From Niabella pedocola (GTDB lineage: Bacteria > Bacteroidota > Bacteroidia > Chitinophagales > Chitinophagaceae): a stretch of 64,000 nt of DNA. This document shows, piece by piece, positions 21,822 through 29,556 of the stretch. The stretch is taken from positions 682,001 to 746,000 of the forward strand of contig NZ_JAJNEC010000005.1 of assembly GCF_021044425.1 (NCBI RefSeq). The letters run 5' to 3'. Within the stretch, counting starts at the first letter, position 1; each line of letters starts with the position of its first letter. The translations under genes were made by a program, and so were the position numbers. The notes beneath the pieces are model-generated. The model had not been told where the DNA came from. It made no database searches and saw only the letters and a program-made list of their open reading frames with translations.

Positions 21822-22748
21822 ATGAACGCGTACTTACGATTTTCAAAAAAAGAGTTAGCAGGTTTACTGCTATTAATTATGGTGGTACTGCTTTTTGCAG
21901 TACAGCCTTTTATTCAGACAACAACAAAACGGCAAAAGCTGGATGCCGCTTCCCGAAGGGCTTTCAGCAAGATCATTAACACACTTGAAGTTGCTGACAA
22001 CAATGATCAGCCGGATGCAATGCCGTCATCACCCAATGCCTATTCTTATTCAAAGCGAGCGTACACCTCCTCAACAAAAGGCAGGCTTTTTACATTTGAT
22101 CCTAACACACTGGACGCAGCAGGCTGGCTACAGCTGGGGCTGCGGGAGCGCACCGTACAAACCATTATCCGCTACCGGAATAAGGGAGGCCACTTCCGGA
22201 AGCCGGAGGACCTGCAGAAAATTTATGGATTGCACAGGGATGAATTTGAGCGGATCAAACCTTATGTGGTTCTAACAACCCCGCCCTACCCGAATGCGGA
22301 TGCCACATCCATTGCTTCAACGACGCGCAAAACATTTATCCGCTCAGTACCGCAACCGATCGATATTAATACAGCAGATACCACTGCTTATAAAGCACTG
22401 TATGGTATTGGCAGCCGGCTGGCTGCAAGGATCGTTCATTACCGGGAAAAGCTGGGCGGCTTTTACAGCATCGGGCAGGTGGGTGAAACCTATGGTGTTC
22501 CGGATTCGACCTTTCAGAAAATAAAGCCGCTGCTGCTGTTAAATCATCCGGACCTCCGGAAGCTTTCGATCAATACCGCATCGTACGAAGCGCTAAACGC
22601 ACATCCTTATATCAGCAGCAAGCTGGCCTACCTGATCGTTAAGCAACGAAGCATTGCCCCCATTGCTTCCCCGGAGGCGCTGCAGGTCCTCGTAACCCAA
22701 ACCAACGATGTATTTGAAAAGCTGGAGCCGTATATCCGGTTTGAATAA
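21822..22748 (+). CDS. ComEA-like helix-hairpin-helix protein
   Basis: The 308-residue protein has one N-terminal membrane segment (about residues 12-30) and then three helix-hairpin-helix units: about residues 85-130, 180-235 (DINTADTTAYKALYGIG, GGFYSIGQV) and 245-300 (INTASYEALNAHPYIS). This matches Bacteroidota ComEA-type proteins, which bind DNA without sequence specificity. In competent bacteria ComEA pulls DNA through the outer membrane. The membrane anchor places the HhH units in the periplasm. It is one of the few plus-strand genes here, between the adhesin operon and a broken GxxExxY gene. Confidence 0.88.
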   Translation: MNAYLRFSKKELAGLLLLIMVVLLFAVQPFIQTTTKRQKLDAASRRAFSKIINTLEVADNNDQPDAMPSSPNAYSYSKRAYTSSTKGRLFTFDPNTLDAAGWLQLGLRERTVQTIIRYRNKGGHFRKPEDLQKIYGLHRDEFERIKPYVVLTTPPYPNADATSIASTTRKTFIRSVPQPIDINTADTTAYKALYGIGSRLAARIVHYREKLGGFYSIGQVGETYGVPDSTFQKIKPLLLLNHPDLRKLSINTASYEALNAHPYISSKLAYLIVKQRSIAPIASPEALQVLVTQTNDVFEKLEPYIRFE

Positions 22749-22869
22749 GTCACAGCGGCACTGAGTTTTGTTATTGAAGTGCCTTTGAAGGGAGCCCTGG
22801 AAGCGCTGAAGGTTTCTGTTCTTGAAGCAGCATCAAAATAGCCGGTAGCTCCGGCCTTGAAAGGCACCC

Positions 22870-22912
22870 TTTTAAAAATCTAAGTAATTCAGAGCTTCTG
22901 CGACTACCTTAA
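22870..22912. repeat. Degenerate copy of the downstream 89-bp repeat
   Basis: TAAAAATCTAAGTAATTCAG followed by AGCTTCTGCGAC resembles the core of the repeat units at 23342-23531 (TCTAAAAAATTCAG then CGCTTCTGTGGC). It lies directly upstream of the broken GxxExxY gene, so related repeats flank that gene on both sides. Confidence 0.5.
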
Positions 22913-22921
22913 AATACTACT

Positions 22922-23320
22922 ATGAAAAACAAAAATTTTAATCCAGGAAACTATCCGCTGCAACGGGAAACGGACATCATCATAAAATATGGAATCAATA
23001 TCCATAAAACCCCTGGAGCTGGCTTCCTTGAAATCTTTTTATAAAGATGCTTTCGAATATGAGTTCAGAGAAAATAGCGTTCTTTATAACAGGGAAAGAA
23101 GATACCAAATACCGTATAAGAAAATTATTTTGCCGCATCGCTTTCATGCCGACTTCATTGTCTTCAACAACGTAATACTGGAAATAAAAGCCAAAGAAGG
23201 TGGCATTGCAGCGGAAGACCTGGCCCAACGATCAATTATCTTAAATGTTCCGGATGCAAAATAGGGTTGATCCTGAACTTTGGGAAAATGGTACTGCAGA
23301 TCAGGCGGGTCATTTTTTGA
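22922..23320 (+). pseudogene. GxxExxY-family protein gene with two frameshifts
   Basis: Reading from ATG 22922 gives an N-terminus with DIIIKYGINIHKTPGAGFLEI, which stops early because of one extra T in the T-run near 23036-23040. The next frame carries FYKDAFEYEF, LHR-FHADFIV-type and NVILEIKAKE sequence. It stops at 23263 because one A is missing; restoring it continues with KIGLILNFGKMVLQIRRVIF to TGA 23318. The joined product of about 132 residues matches GxxExxY proteins (pattern GxGFLE, ADF(I/L)V, ExKA, GLLINF). The function of the family is unsettled, though the core resembles PD-(D/E)XK nucleases. Either this is a recent pseudogene or the two homopolymer errors are sequencing faults. 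Confidence 0.75.
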
Positions 23321-23341
23321 ATATGAAAATTGAAGCCTGTG

Positions 23342-23531
23342 CTTCAGTGGCATTCCATCTGCCACTGAGAAGCTGAAACACTGAGATACTTAGGACTACC
23401 AGGATCCGGACCACTCTAAAAAATTCAGCGCTTCTGTGGCATACCATTTGCCACCGAGGCACTGAAACATCGAAATATTTAGGGGCTACCAAGACCAGAA
23501 CCACTCTAAAAAATTTAGTACTTCTGTGGCA
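23342..23531. repeat. Imperfect tandem repeat, 89-90-bp unit
   Basis: The word CTTC(A/T)GTGGCAT begins units at 23342 and 23431, and CTTCTGTGGC begins again at 23521. The two full copies share CCACTCTAAAAAATT, GCCAC and CTGAAACA segments throughout. The array lies between the GxxExxY pseudogene and the rplL terminator and is not obviously coding. Confidence 0.75.
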
Positions 23532-23535
23532 CAAC

Positions 23536-23572
23536 AAAAAAAGTCCCATAAGATCCTGCGACCTTATGGGAC
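23536..23572 (-). terminator. Rho-independent terminator of rplKAJL
   Basis: A perfect 10-bp stem (GTCCCATAAG with CTTATGGGAC) with a 10-nt loop is followed on the minus strand by seven T residues. It lies about 20 bp beyond the rplL stop, so rpoB is not in the same simple transcript. Confidence 0.9.
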
Positions 23573-23592
23573 AAATATGCTTTACAAAAGAA

Positions 23593-23967
23593 TTAAGCTA
23601 CTTCTACTTCAGCACCTGCTTCTTTCAATTTAGCAGCGATGTCTTCAGCTTCAGCTTTAGATACACCTTCTTTTACTGGCTTCGGAGCTCCGTCTACCAG
23701 TTCTTTTGCTTCTTTCAGACCTAAACCAGTCAGATCTTTAACGATCTTAACTACGTTCAATTTAGAAGCACCTGCACTCTTAAGGATTACGTCAAATGCT
23801 GTTTTTTCTTCAGCAGCAGCCGCACCACCTTCGCCACCGCCAGCTACTACTACCGCAGCTGCAGCAGGCTCGATGCCGTACTCAGACTTTAAAAAATCTG
23901 CTAATTCCTGTACTTCTTTTACAGTTAAACCTACCAGGCTTTCTGCTAATGTTTTGATATCTGCCAT
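23593..23967 (-). CDS. rplL: 50S ribosomal protein L7/L12
   Basis: The 124-residue protein has the N-terminal dimerisation domain (VGLTVKEVQELADFLKSEYG), an Ala/Gly-rich hinge (about residues 37-53) and the C-terminal factor-binding domain (FDVILKSAGASKLNVVKIVK then GLGLKEAKELVDGAPKPVKE). It forms the ribosomal stalk that recruits translation GTPases. It is the last gene of rplKAJL and is followed by a strong terminator. The canonical next gene, rpoB, is more than 7 kb away. Confidence 0.98.
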   Translation of the reverse strand: MADIKTLAESLVGLTVKEVQELADFLKSEYGIEPAAAAVVVAGGGEGGAAAAEEKTAFDVILKSAGASKLNVVKIVKDLTGLGLKEAKELVDGAPKPVKEGVSKAEAEDIAAKLKEAGAEVEVA

Positions 23968-23995
23968 TTTGCTTTAATTTTTACCGTCTTCATTC

Positions 23996-24015
23996 CCCCC
24001 CGACAGTTATCGGGG
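23996..24015. repeat. Small palindrome in the rplJ-rplL spacer
   Basis: CCCCGA and TCGGGG arms (6 bp) close a short loop inside a 116-bp spacer, followed by GC-rich sequence ending GGCGGGTTT. A related GGCGGGTT segment sits beside the palindrome in the rplK-rplA spacer. It may shape relative L10 and L7/L12 expression. Confidence 0.45.
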
Positions 24016-24083
24016 ACCGGGTCCGACGGCGGGTTTAAAAAAATTGTTTGTTTATTAAATATAGATCGTGACTATATTAAAAA

Positions 24084-24671
24084 TTACTCAGCCGCCGGAG
24101 TGGCATCTGCTGCAGGTGCTTCCGCTTCAGGAGCTGCTGCAGTTTCAGTTGCCGGAGCTTCTGCTGCTACCGGTGCTGCTTCGCCTTCGGGTCTGTTCTG
24201 CAACGCACCAATCACACGCTGGATCGGAGACAGTAACAAGCCGATCACTTCACCGATCAGTTCATTCTTCGTTTTGATCTTAACCAGGGTAGCCAGTTGG
24301 TTATCGCCGGTATACAAATCTCCGTTAATGAACGCCAGTTTCAGTTCTGGTTTTTCTTTTTTTGCTTCGCTGCGGAAAGAGCTCAGGATTACAGCAGGAT
24401 CCTTGGGGTTTTCAGAAAACATCAGGGCCGTTACCTTGTGCAGGGAATCATATACCCCTGTGTACTTTTCTGCATCCAGTCCTTCCAGGGCTTTCCGGAT
24501 CAGGGTGTTTTTGGCCACTTTCATTTCTACATTCTTGTCGAAACAAGCGCGGCGCAATTTACCTACCTGCTCTACACTAAGCGACTCGGTATCTGTGATA
24601 TAAAAGTTGCTGTATTGAGAGAATTTTCCCTTCAATACCTCAATTACTTCATTTTTTTGTTCTTTAGTCAT
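24084..24671 (-). CDS. rplJ: 50S ribosomal protein L10
   Basis: The 195-residue protein matches L10: the N-terminus MTKEQKNEVIEVLKGKFSQY, the central AKNTLIRKAL motif and the C-terminal helix that binds L7/L12 dimers (about residues 135-160, LIGEVIGLLLSPIQRVIGAL). It ends in a low-complexity tail of about 35 residues made of Ala, Glu, Pro and Thr. That tail is probably disordered and not part of the ribosome-binding core. L10 anchors the stalk and in many bacteria represses its own operon. Confidence 0.97.
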   Translation of the reverse strand: MTKEQKNEVIEVLKGKFSQYSNFYITDTESLSVEQVGKLRRACFDKNVEMKVAKNTLIRKALEGLDAEKYTGVYDSLHKVTALMFSENPKDPAVILSSFRSEAKKEKPELKLAFINGDLYTGDNQLATLVKIKTKNELIGEVIGLLLSPIQRVIGALQNRPEGEAAPVAAEAPATETAAAPEAEAPAADATPAAE

Positions 24672-24722
24672 TTTATTGCGGTTTGACTGATTTTAAAAAT
24701 TAGAACCGGTTAAGCCGGGTGA

Positions 24723-25418
24723 TTACTGTACAAAAGATTTTGTATCCAAAGCAATTCCAGGGCCCATAGAGCTGGCCATAGAAATTCCTTTCAAATAAGT
24801 ACCTTTTGCTGTGGTGGGTTTTGCCTTAATGATGGCATTTAAAAACTCCTGGCCATTTTCAGCAATCTTCTCAGGGCTGAAACTTACGCGACCGATGGAA
24901 GCATGCACGATACCGGCTTTATCCACTTTAAAAGCGATCTTACCACCTTTTACCTCGTTAACAGCAGCAGCTACATCATTGGTTACTGTTCCTGTTTTAG
25001 GGTTCGGCATCAGGTTACGGGGTCCCAGGATCTTACCTAATTTACCAATCTTCGGCATTACTGCAGGCGTAGCGATCACTACATCCACATCTGTCCAGCC
25101 ACCTTCAATTTTCTGTACAAATTCGTCCAAACCAACATAATCAGCGCCGGCGCTGTTTGCATCGGCTTCTTTATCGGGTGTACAAAGTACCAGTACACGT
25201 TTTGTTTTACCGGTTCCGTGGGGTAAGGTTACCGTACCACGAATGGCCTGATCGGCTTTTTTAGGATCTACACCCAAACGAACGTGCAGATCAACAGAAG
25301 CGTCAAACTTTGCAACGCTTGTATCTTTTACTATTGCAGAAGCCTCTTTCAGGCTATACGCTTTATTAGCGTCTACCTTTGCGTTTGCAACTTTTCTTTT
25401 TTTACTAATGAATGCCAT
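24723..25418 (-). CDS. rplA: 50S ribosomal protein L1
   Basis: The 231-residue protein has the two-domain L1 pattern, with VRLGVDPKKADQAIRGTVTL near residues 46-65, the domain II segment MPKIGKLGKILGPRNLMPNP (about residues 122-141), then KTGTV, and VKGGKIAFKVDK. L1 binds 23S rRNA at the mobile stalk next to the E site and often autoregulates rplKA. The start MAFISKKRKVANAK is typical. The 51-bp spacer to rplK contains a 7-bp perfect palindrome. Confidence 0.97.
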   Translation of the reverse strand: MAFISKKRKVANAKVDANKAYSLKEASAIVKDTSVAKFDASVDLHVRLGVDPKKADQAIRGTVTLPHGTGKTKRVLVLCTPDKEADANSAGADYVGLDEFVQKIEGGWTDVDVVIATPAVMPKIGKLGKILGPRNLMPNPKTGTVTNDVAAAVNEVKGGKIAFKVDKAGIVHASIGRVSFSPEKIAENGQEFLNAIIKAKPTTAKGTYLKGISMASSMGPGIALDTKSFVQ

Positions 25419-25435
25419 TTGTCAATTCTTTTTAG

Positions 25436-25453
25436 GCCTGCCAGCCGGCAGGC
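25436..25453. repeat. Perfect palindrome between rplK and rplA
   Basis: GCCTGCC and GGCAGGC form a 7-bp perfect stem around a 4-nt loop, just upstream of the rplA start. L1 commonly represses translation by binding a hairpin near this junction; whether this is that site is inference. Confidence 0.55.
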
Positions 25454-25469
25454 GGGTTCGTAAAATGGA

Positions 25470-25913
25470 TTAATTTTCCCACGGGGCTTTTCCTTCAACA
25501 TTCAGTCCCATGCTGCGCGCTGTACCGGCTACCATTTTCATAGCAGAATCAACGGTAAAGCAGTTCAGGTCAGGCATTTTGTCTTTTGCAATAGCCTCTA
25601 CCTGCTCCCAGGTAACCTTACCCACTTTGGCGCGGTTGCTTTCTTTAGAACCCTTCTGAATTTTAGCGGCTTCCATCAGCTGAATCGCTGCGGGAGGCGT
25701 TTTGATTACAAATTCAAAACTTTTGTCGCTGTAAACGGTGATTAATACGGGAAGTACTTTTCCCATTTTGTCTTGTGTGCGGGCGTTGAATTGTTTGCAG
25801 AATTCCATGATGTTTACACCTTTGGAACCTAACGCCGGCCCAATAGGAGGTGCAGGATTGGCCTGACCGCCCTTACACTGTAGCTTTACAAAGCCAGAGA
25901 TTTCTTTTGCCAT
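25470..25913 (-). CDS. rplK: 50S ribosomal protein L11
   Basis: The 147-residue protein has the conserved N-terminus ending in GGQANPAPPIGPALG (residues about 15-29), VNIMEFCKQFNART, and the C-terminal rRNA-binding domain ending CFTVDSAMKMVAGTARSMGL. L11 forms the GTPase-associated centre with 23S rRNA. It is the first gene of rplKAJL. In most bacteria nusG lies directly upstream; here a 294-bp spacer with a promoter separates it from an unrelated lipoprotein gene. Confidence 0.98.
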   Translation of the reverse strand: MAKEISGFVKLQCKGGQANPAPPIGPALGSKGVNIMEFCKQFNARTQDKMGKVLPVLITVYSDKSFEFVIKTPPAAIQLMEAAKIQKGSKESNRAKVGKVTWEQVEAIAKDKMPDLNCFTVDSAMKMVAGTARSMGLNVEGKAPWEN

Positions 25914-26030
25914 TTTATTCGATTTATTGGTTCAAACGTTCCGGCAATCACCGGAACTCCCAAATTCCTCCGTCCTGTTTTACTCCGGCATGTACCGGCA
26001 CAGGAACTATAAAAGAACTAATTGGGGGTG

Positions 26031-26038
26031 CAAAGGTA
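26031..26038 (-). promoter_or_regulatory. -7 box of the rplKAJL promoter
   Basis: TACCTTTG on the minus strand exactly matches TAnnTTTG and lies about 118 bp before the rplK start. No good -33 TTTG is present at 19-21 nt. The rest of the spacer (25914-26207) holds two small Cys-rich-looking CCGG palindromes (25940-25958 and 25983-26000) of unknown role. Confidence 0.55.
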
Positions 26039-26207
26039 GTTATTTTATGATCGTTAATATCGATTATTTCCAACAAAAAATAACTGACACCCCGATACCG
26101 ACCTAAAAAACTGATTTTCAGTCGAAAAATCACGATACCGCTTCCTCTCAATTACCGCAAAAACAGTTTCCCCCTGTTTTTTCCGCTCAAAACAGCAGCG
26201 GCCCATC

Positions 26208-26687
26208 TCAGGATGCTATTTTCAACAGGATTTTTTTATCCAGGAACCAAAGCATTCCCTTACCCCCAGTTCCCAGGAAAATATCCGGGTTGCCTGTATA
26301 ATCCGGTTTGCTAAACTGCAGCTCCGCCTGTTGCGCACTGTCAAGCCACGGAAAACCAAATTGTTCTTTTGCATAGTTCCCTTTGGGAAACCCCGCCTCC
26401 ATATATGCATTCAGGATATCGCCATAGTTTTTTTCATCATAATAAAGAATGGCTTCCAACCCGCTTAGATCCCGGCCATTCCATTGAAAGGTAACGCCTG
26501 AAGGCGGATATGTTTTCAGGTCGATCAGCCGGCCCAGTGTTTCCCTGTCTTCGGAAATGCCCAGCCCCGTTTGTGGCTGTAACGGCGGCGCTGCTACATG
26601 TGCAGCGGGAGGCTGTTCCTGATTTTGACAGGCCAGCATCAACAGCGGTATCCAATATATAATAAGGAGTCGTTTCATAAAATTCAA
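26208..26687 (-). CDS. Small lipoprotein of unknown function
   Basis: The 159-residue product has a signal peptide with lipobox LMLAC (Cys at about residue 20) followed by QNQEQPP and a Pro/Ala-rich linker. The folded part (about residues 45-159) has strands including VTFQWNGRDLSGLEAILYYD and DIFLGTGGKGMLWFLDKKIL. No family is recognised. Its start is immediately adjacent to the stop of the DgkA-type kinase gene, so the two are very likely co-transcribed and perhaps translationally coupled. Confidence 0.75.
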   Translation of the reverse strand: MNFMKRLLIIYWIPLLMLACQNQEQPPAAHVAAPPLQPQTGLGISEDRETLGRLIDLKTYPPSGVTFQWNGRDLSGLEAILYYDEKNYGDILNAYMEAGFPKGNYAKEQFGFPWLDSAQQAELQFSKPDYTGNPDIFLGTGGKGMLWFLDKKILLKIAS

Positions 26688-27068
26688 TCAGATCAGGTTG
26701 ATCATCCGCGGTATAAAGATCAGTAATCCCACAACGAAGGCTCCGGCCGCTACCAGGAGAACGGCCGCCGCCGAAATATCCTTGATCTGTTTAACCCGGG
26801 CATCTGTTTGGGGATGCACCAGGTTACAGATCTTTTCAATGGAGGTATTGATCAGTTCGACCCCCGTTACGGCACTGATACATACGATAATAACAAGCCA
26901 TTCATAAACAGTTATCCTGAAAACGAAGGCCAGCAATACCACTATGAATGCCGCAATTGCATGTATCCGGAAATTTTGCTCTGACCGGAATGCGGTCTTT
27001 AATCCGCTGAAAGCATATCCAAAATTTCGTATTAATTTCTTGAAGGAAAACAGGCGCCCCATATTCAA
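26688..27068 (-). CDS. DgkA-type diacylglycerol/undecaprenol kinase
   Basis: The 126-residue protein fits the small membrane kinase family (usual length 120-130). An N-terminal amphipathic region FGYAFSGLKTAFRSEQNFRI precedes three membrane helices. The catalytic motif ELINTSIEKICN (about residues 70-81) corresponds to the ExxNTAIE signature, and the second motif VKQIKDISAAAVLL follows. These enzymes phosphorylate diacylglycerol or undecaprenol in the inner membrane; in Bacteroidota which lipid is used is not settled by sequence. It is followed directly by a lipoprotein gene. Confidence 0.92.
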   Translation of the reverse strand: MNMGRLFSFKKLIRNFGYAFSGLKTAFRSEQNFRIHAIAAFIVVLLAFVFRITVYEWLVIIVCISAVTGVELINTSIEKICNLVHPQTDARVKQIKDISAAAVLLVAAGAFVVGLLIFIPRMINLI

Positions 27069-27171
27069 AGCTACGATAAAAGCCCAAAACAGTATTTCAG
27101 TGAGCTATTATATATATGCACCTGTTAGCGGAAGTTGAAAGCTTCGTTGCACAGGTACTGCAACACCGGTT

Positions 27172-28035
27172 TTACCGCTTTCCTTTTACAGCTTTTTGAG
27201 GTGCTGCTTTTTTTTCGTTGGATGCCGCTTTTTGGGCCTCTTCCTCCAGTGCCAGCGAAAATGCGGCCCATACGCAACGACGACAGCCCAGTTCGCTTCC
27301 TTTTTCCAGTACGTCCTTTGCTTTTCCCTGGTTTTGAAGTGCGGAATAATACCCGCCCAGCACGGCGTACCCTTCCATATCCCCCAGTTGCAGGGCTTTT
27401 TCTATAAGGGCCAGCACTTCCGGATCGGCGTCCTTGTTGAGCAACAGCTCCTTTCCACCCAGCAGTGCGCCAAGCCCACCCATGTTTTCGATGATCTTCA
27501 GTCCGGCATAATCTAAACAAGCCTTGGAAAGGCCGCTATCGCAAAGGTTTTTTATTTCTCCGGCAAAGCCATCGTCCGTTGCGCCCAGCAATGCCATCTT
27601 ATTTTTTGAGGTTACTTCATAATACCGGTTCATCAATCCGGCAACCCGGTCTGCGGCTTCCGGGTCTGTGCGCTTATTTTCAATGACGGTATCTTTTGCC
27701 AGGGTCCACACTCCACCATCCACCCATTCGGAAACGCCCTGCAGCTGATCGCCGTTTAATAAAAACTTAAACATGCTTTTGTCCGGGTAAAGGATCAGGC
27801 TATCGCCCTTTTGAAAATAGTAGCCGTCTCCCAGGCCTCCAATATCTACTTTACCGTTTCCATCAAACGTAAAATGGCTGTAGAGCGTTGTATCGGAGGT
27901 AGCTTTAAAATATCCCTGCAGCCGGTTGGTGATCTCCTGTGCGTTGCTGCGGACAACACCCCCAAACCACAACACAACGGCCACAATGCTATATTGAAAA
28001 TAACGGAGCTTTTTTCCAGGATGCTTCTTCATCAT
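27172..28035 (-). CDS. Secreted protein with helical repeat-like C-terminus, unknown function
   Basis: The 287-residue product has a signal peptide (cleavage likely after SNAQ, about residue 33). A beta-rich domain follows (GYFKATSDTTLYSHFTFDGN), then a helical C-terminal half. In that half, segments such as ALQLGDMEGYAVLGGYYSAL and NQGKAKDVLEKGSELGCRRC look like Sel1/TPR-type units. A basic Lys-rich tail ends the protein. I would not assign a function beyond possible protein-protein interaction in the periplasm. It lies between pgk and the dgkA pair on the same strand, but the pgk terminator precedes it. Confidence 0.72.
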   Translation of the reverse strand: MMKKHPGKKLRYFQYSIVAVVLWFGGVVRSNAQEITNRLQGYFKATSDTTLYSHFTFDGNGKVDIGGLGDGYYFQKGDSLILYPDKSMFKFLLNGDQLQGVSEWVDGGVWTLAKDTVIENKRTDPEAADRVAGLMNRYYEVTSKNKMALLGATDDGFAGEIKNLCDSGLSKACLDYAGLKIIENMGGLGALLGGKELLLNKDADPEVLALIEKALQLGDMEGYAVLGGYYSALQNQGKAKDVLEKGSELGCRRCVWAAFSLALEEEAQKAASNEKKAAPQKAVKGKR

Positions 28036-28126
28036 AACAAAATTTTAAACCCGCGCAAATATATCAAAAAGCCCGGCCGGACTGTTAGCCGTTGCAATAA
28101 GTTAAGCGGGATCAACCAGCGCCCAT

Positions 28127-28154
28127 AAAAAATGCGGAGCCGCCGGGCTCCGCA
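28127..28154 (-). terminator. Rho-independent terminator of pgk
   Basis: A perfect 9-bp stem (TGCGGAGCC with GGCTCCGCA, 4-nt loop) is followed on the minus strand by six T residues, about 26 bp after the pgk stop. Confidence 0.88.
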
Positions 28155-28179
28155 CTTAAAACAATTAAAAAGACAGGGG

Positions 28180-29379
28180 TTATGCTTCTTCGATGGCCGC
28201 GATACCCGGAAGTACCTTGCCTTCAAAAAACTCCAGCATGGCACCGCCACCGGTAGAAACATAACTTACTTTATCTGCAAAGCCAAACTTGTTCACCGCC
28301 GATACACTGTCGCCACCGCCTACCAGTGAGAAAGCTCCGTTCTGCGTAGCCTCCACCACCGCTTCCGCAATGGCCTTGGTTCCGCCCTGGAATTTTTCCA
28401 TTTCAAACACGCCCATCGGGCCGTTCCAAAGAATGGTTTTAGATTTTTTGATCACATTTGCAAACTGCTCCCGGGCGTTCTCGGCAATATCTAATCCCAT
28501 CCAGCCTTCGGGTATAGCGTTGCTGGGAGAGGCTGCAGTGTCCGCATCCGCCGCAAATTTGTCGGCAATAATACTATCGCTGGGCAGGTGGATACAAACT
28601 CCTTTTGCGGCTGCTTTTTCCAGGATCTCTTTGGCCGTATCCAGCCGGTCTTCCTCACAAAGCGATGTACCAATACTGCCACCCTGCGCCTTATAGAACG
28701 TATAGGCCATTCCGCCACCAATAATGATATCCGTAGCTTTTTCCATCAGGTTTTCGATGATCAGGATCTTATCCGAAACTTTTGCTCCGCCCAAAATTGC
28801 TGTAAATGGTTTTTCGCTTTGGGTCAACACCTTCTGAGCGCTGTTCACCTCGTTCTCCATCAGCAGCCCGAACATTTTTTTATCTGCAGGGAAGAATTTT
28901 GCAATAACCGCGGTAGAAGCATGCGCGCGATGCGCCGTACCAAAAGCGTCATTCACATACACATCTCCCAGTTTACTCAGTTTTTCGGCAAAAGCTTCAT
29001 CGCCTTTTTCCTCTTCCTTATAAAAACGAAGGTTTTCCAGCAGCAGCACTTCGCCCGGACGCAGCATATCGGCCGTAAGATAGGCCTGCTCACCAATACA
29101 ATCATTGGCAAACAACACGGTAACCCCCCCCAGCAATTCGCTGAGGTGGTTTACCAGGTGTTTGAGGGAGAATTTGTCCTCCGGCCCGTTCTTTGGACGG
29201 CCCAGGTGGCTCATCAGGATCACTTTACCACCATCTGCGAGGATCTTTTTGATGGTTGGAACGGCCGCCTTCATACGGGCATCCGAAGTAATTTCCAGCT
29301 GGTCGTTCAGCGGAACGTTGAAATCGACCCGGATCAGCGCTTTCTGATCTTTGAAGTTATAGTTTGAAAATTTTGACAT
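28180..29379 (-). CDS. pgk: Phosphoglycerate kinase
   Basis: The chosen start MSKFSNYNF at 29379 gives 399 residues, matching the usual length. The open frame extends 49 codons further upstream, but that extension has no PGK character. Motifs present are ALIRVDFNVPLND (substrate binding, about residues 14-26), SHLGRPK, the hinge region, and the nucleotide-binding GGGDS near the C-terminus. The enzyme makes ATP and 3-phosphoglycerate from 1,3-bisphosphoglycerate in glycolysis. It follows gapA on the same strand with a terminator-like hairpin between, allowing separate control. Confidence 0.97.
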   Translation of the reverse strand: MSKFSNYNFKDQKALIRVDFNVPLNDQLEITSDARMKAAVPTIKKILADGGKVILMSHLGRPKNGPEDKFSLKHLVNHLSELLGGVTVLFANDCIGEQAYLTADMLRPGEVLLLENLRFYKEEEKGDEAFAEKLSKLGDVYVNDAFGTAHRAHASTAVIAKFFPADKKMFGLLMENEVNSAQKVLTQSEKPFTAILGGAKVSDKILIIENLMEKATDIIIGGGMAYTFYKAQGGSIGTSLCEEDRLDTAKEILEKAAAKGVCIHLPSDSIIADKFAADADTAASPSNAIPEGWMGLDIAENAREQFANVIKKSKTILWNGPMGVFEMEKFQGGTKAIAEAVVEATQNGAFSLVGGGDSVSAVNKFGFADKVSYVSTGGGAMLEFFEGKVLPGIAAIEEA

Positions 29380-29511
29380 TGTTAAAGGTTTTGAGATTTG
29401 AGAATTGAACGCTGAGCACCGGTAGCTATCAGGATGGCCGCCACATGCACTTCCGTTAAACTGAGCGTAGCAACAAAGATGCCATCTGTCCTGCAGCCGG
29501 TATATAAAAAG

Positions 29512-29536
29512 AAAAAAGCGGAACAAGCTGTTCCGC
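29512..29536 (-). terminator. Terminator-like hairpin between gapA and pgk
   Basis: GCGGAACA and TGTTCCGC form an 8-bp stem with a 3-nt loop, followed on the minus strand by TTTTTTC and more T residues. It lies about 20 bp after the gapA stop. Confidence 0.8.
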
Positions 29537-29556
29537 CTTCACTATTTTTTTCAGCG

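Noticed and set aside
23342..23531. Tandem repeat considered as a CRISPR array
   Set aside because: Units of about 89 bp are adjacent without unique spacers, and no cas genes are near.
27125..27520. A 131-codon minus-strand frame overlapping the secreted Sel1-like gene
   Set aside because: It is basic and low-complexity, out of frame with a gene that has a clear signal peptide.
29380..29526. N-terminal extension of phosphoglycerate kinase
   Set aside because: The extra 49 codons are unlike PGK and overlap the gapA terminator hairpin; MSKFSNYNF at 29379 fits the family.
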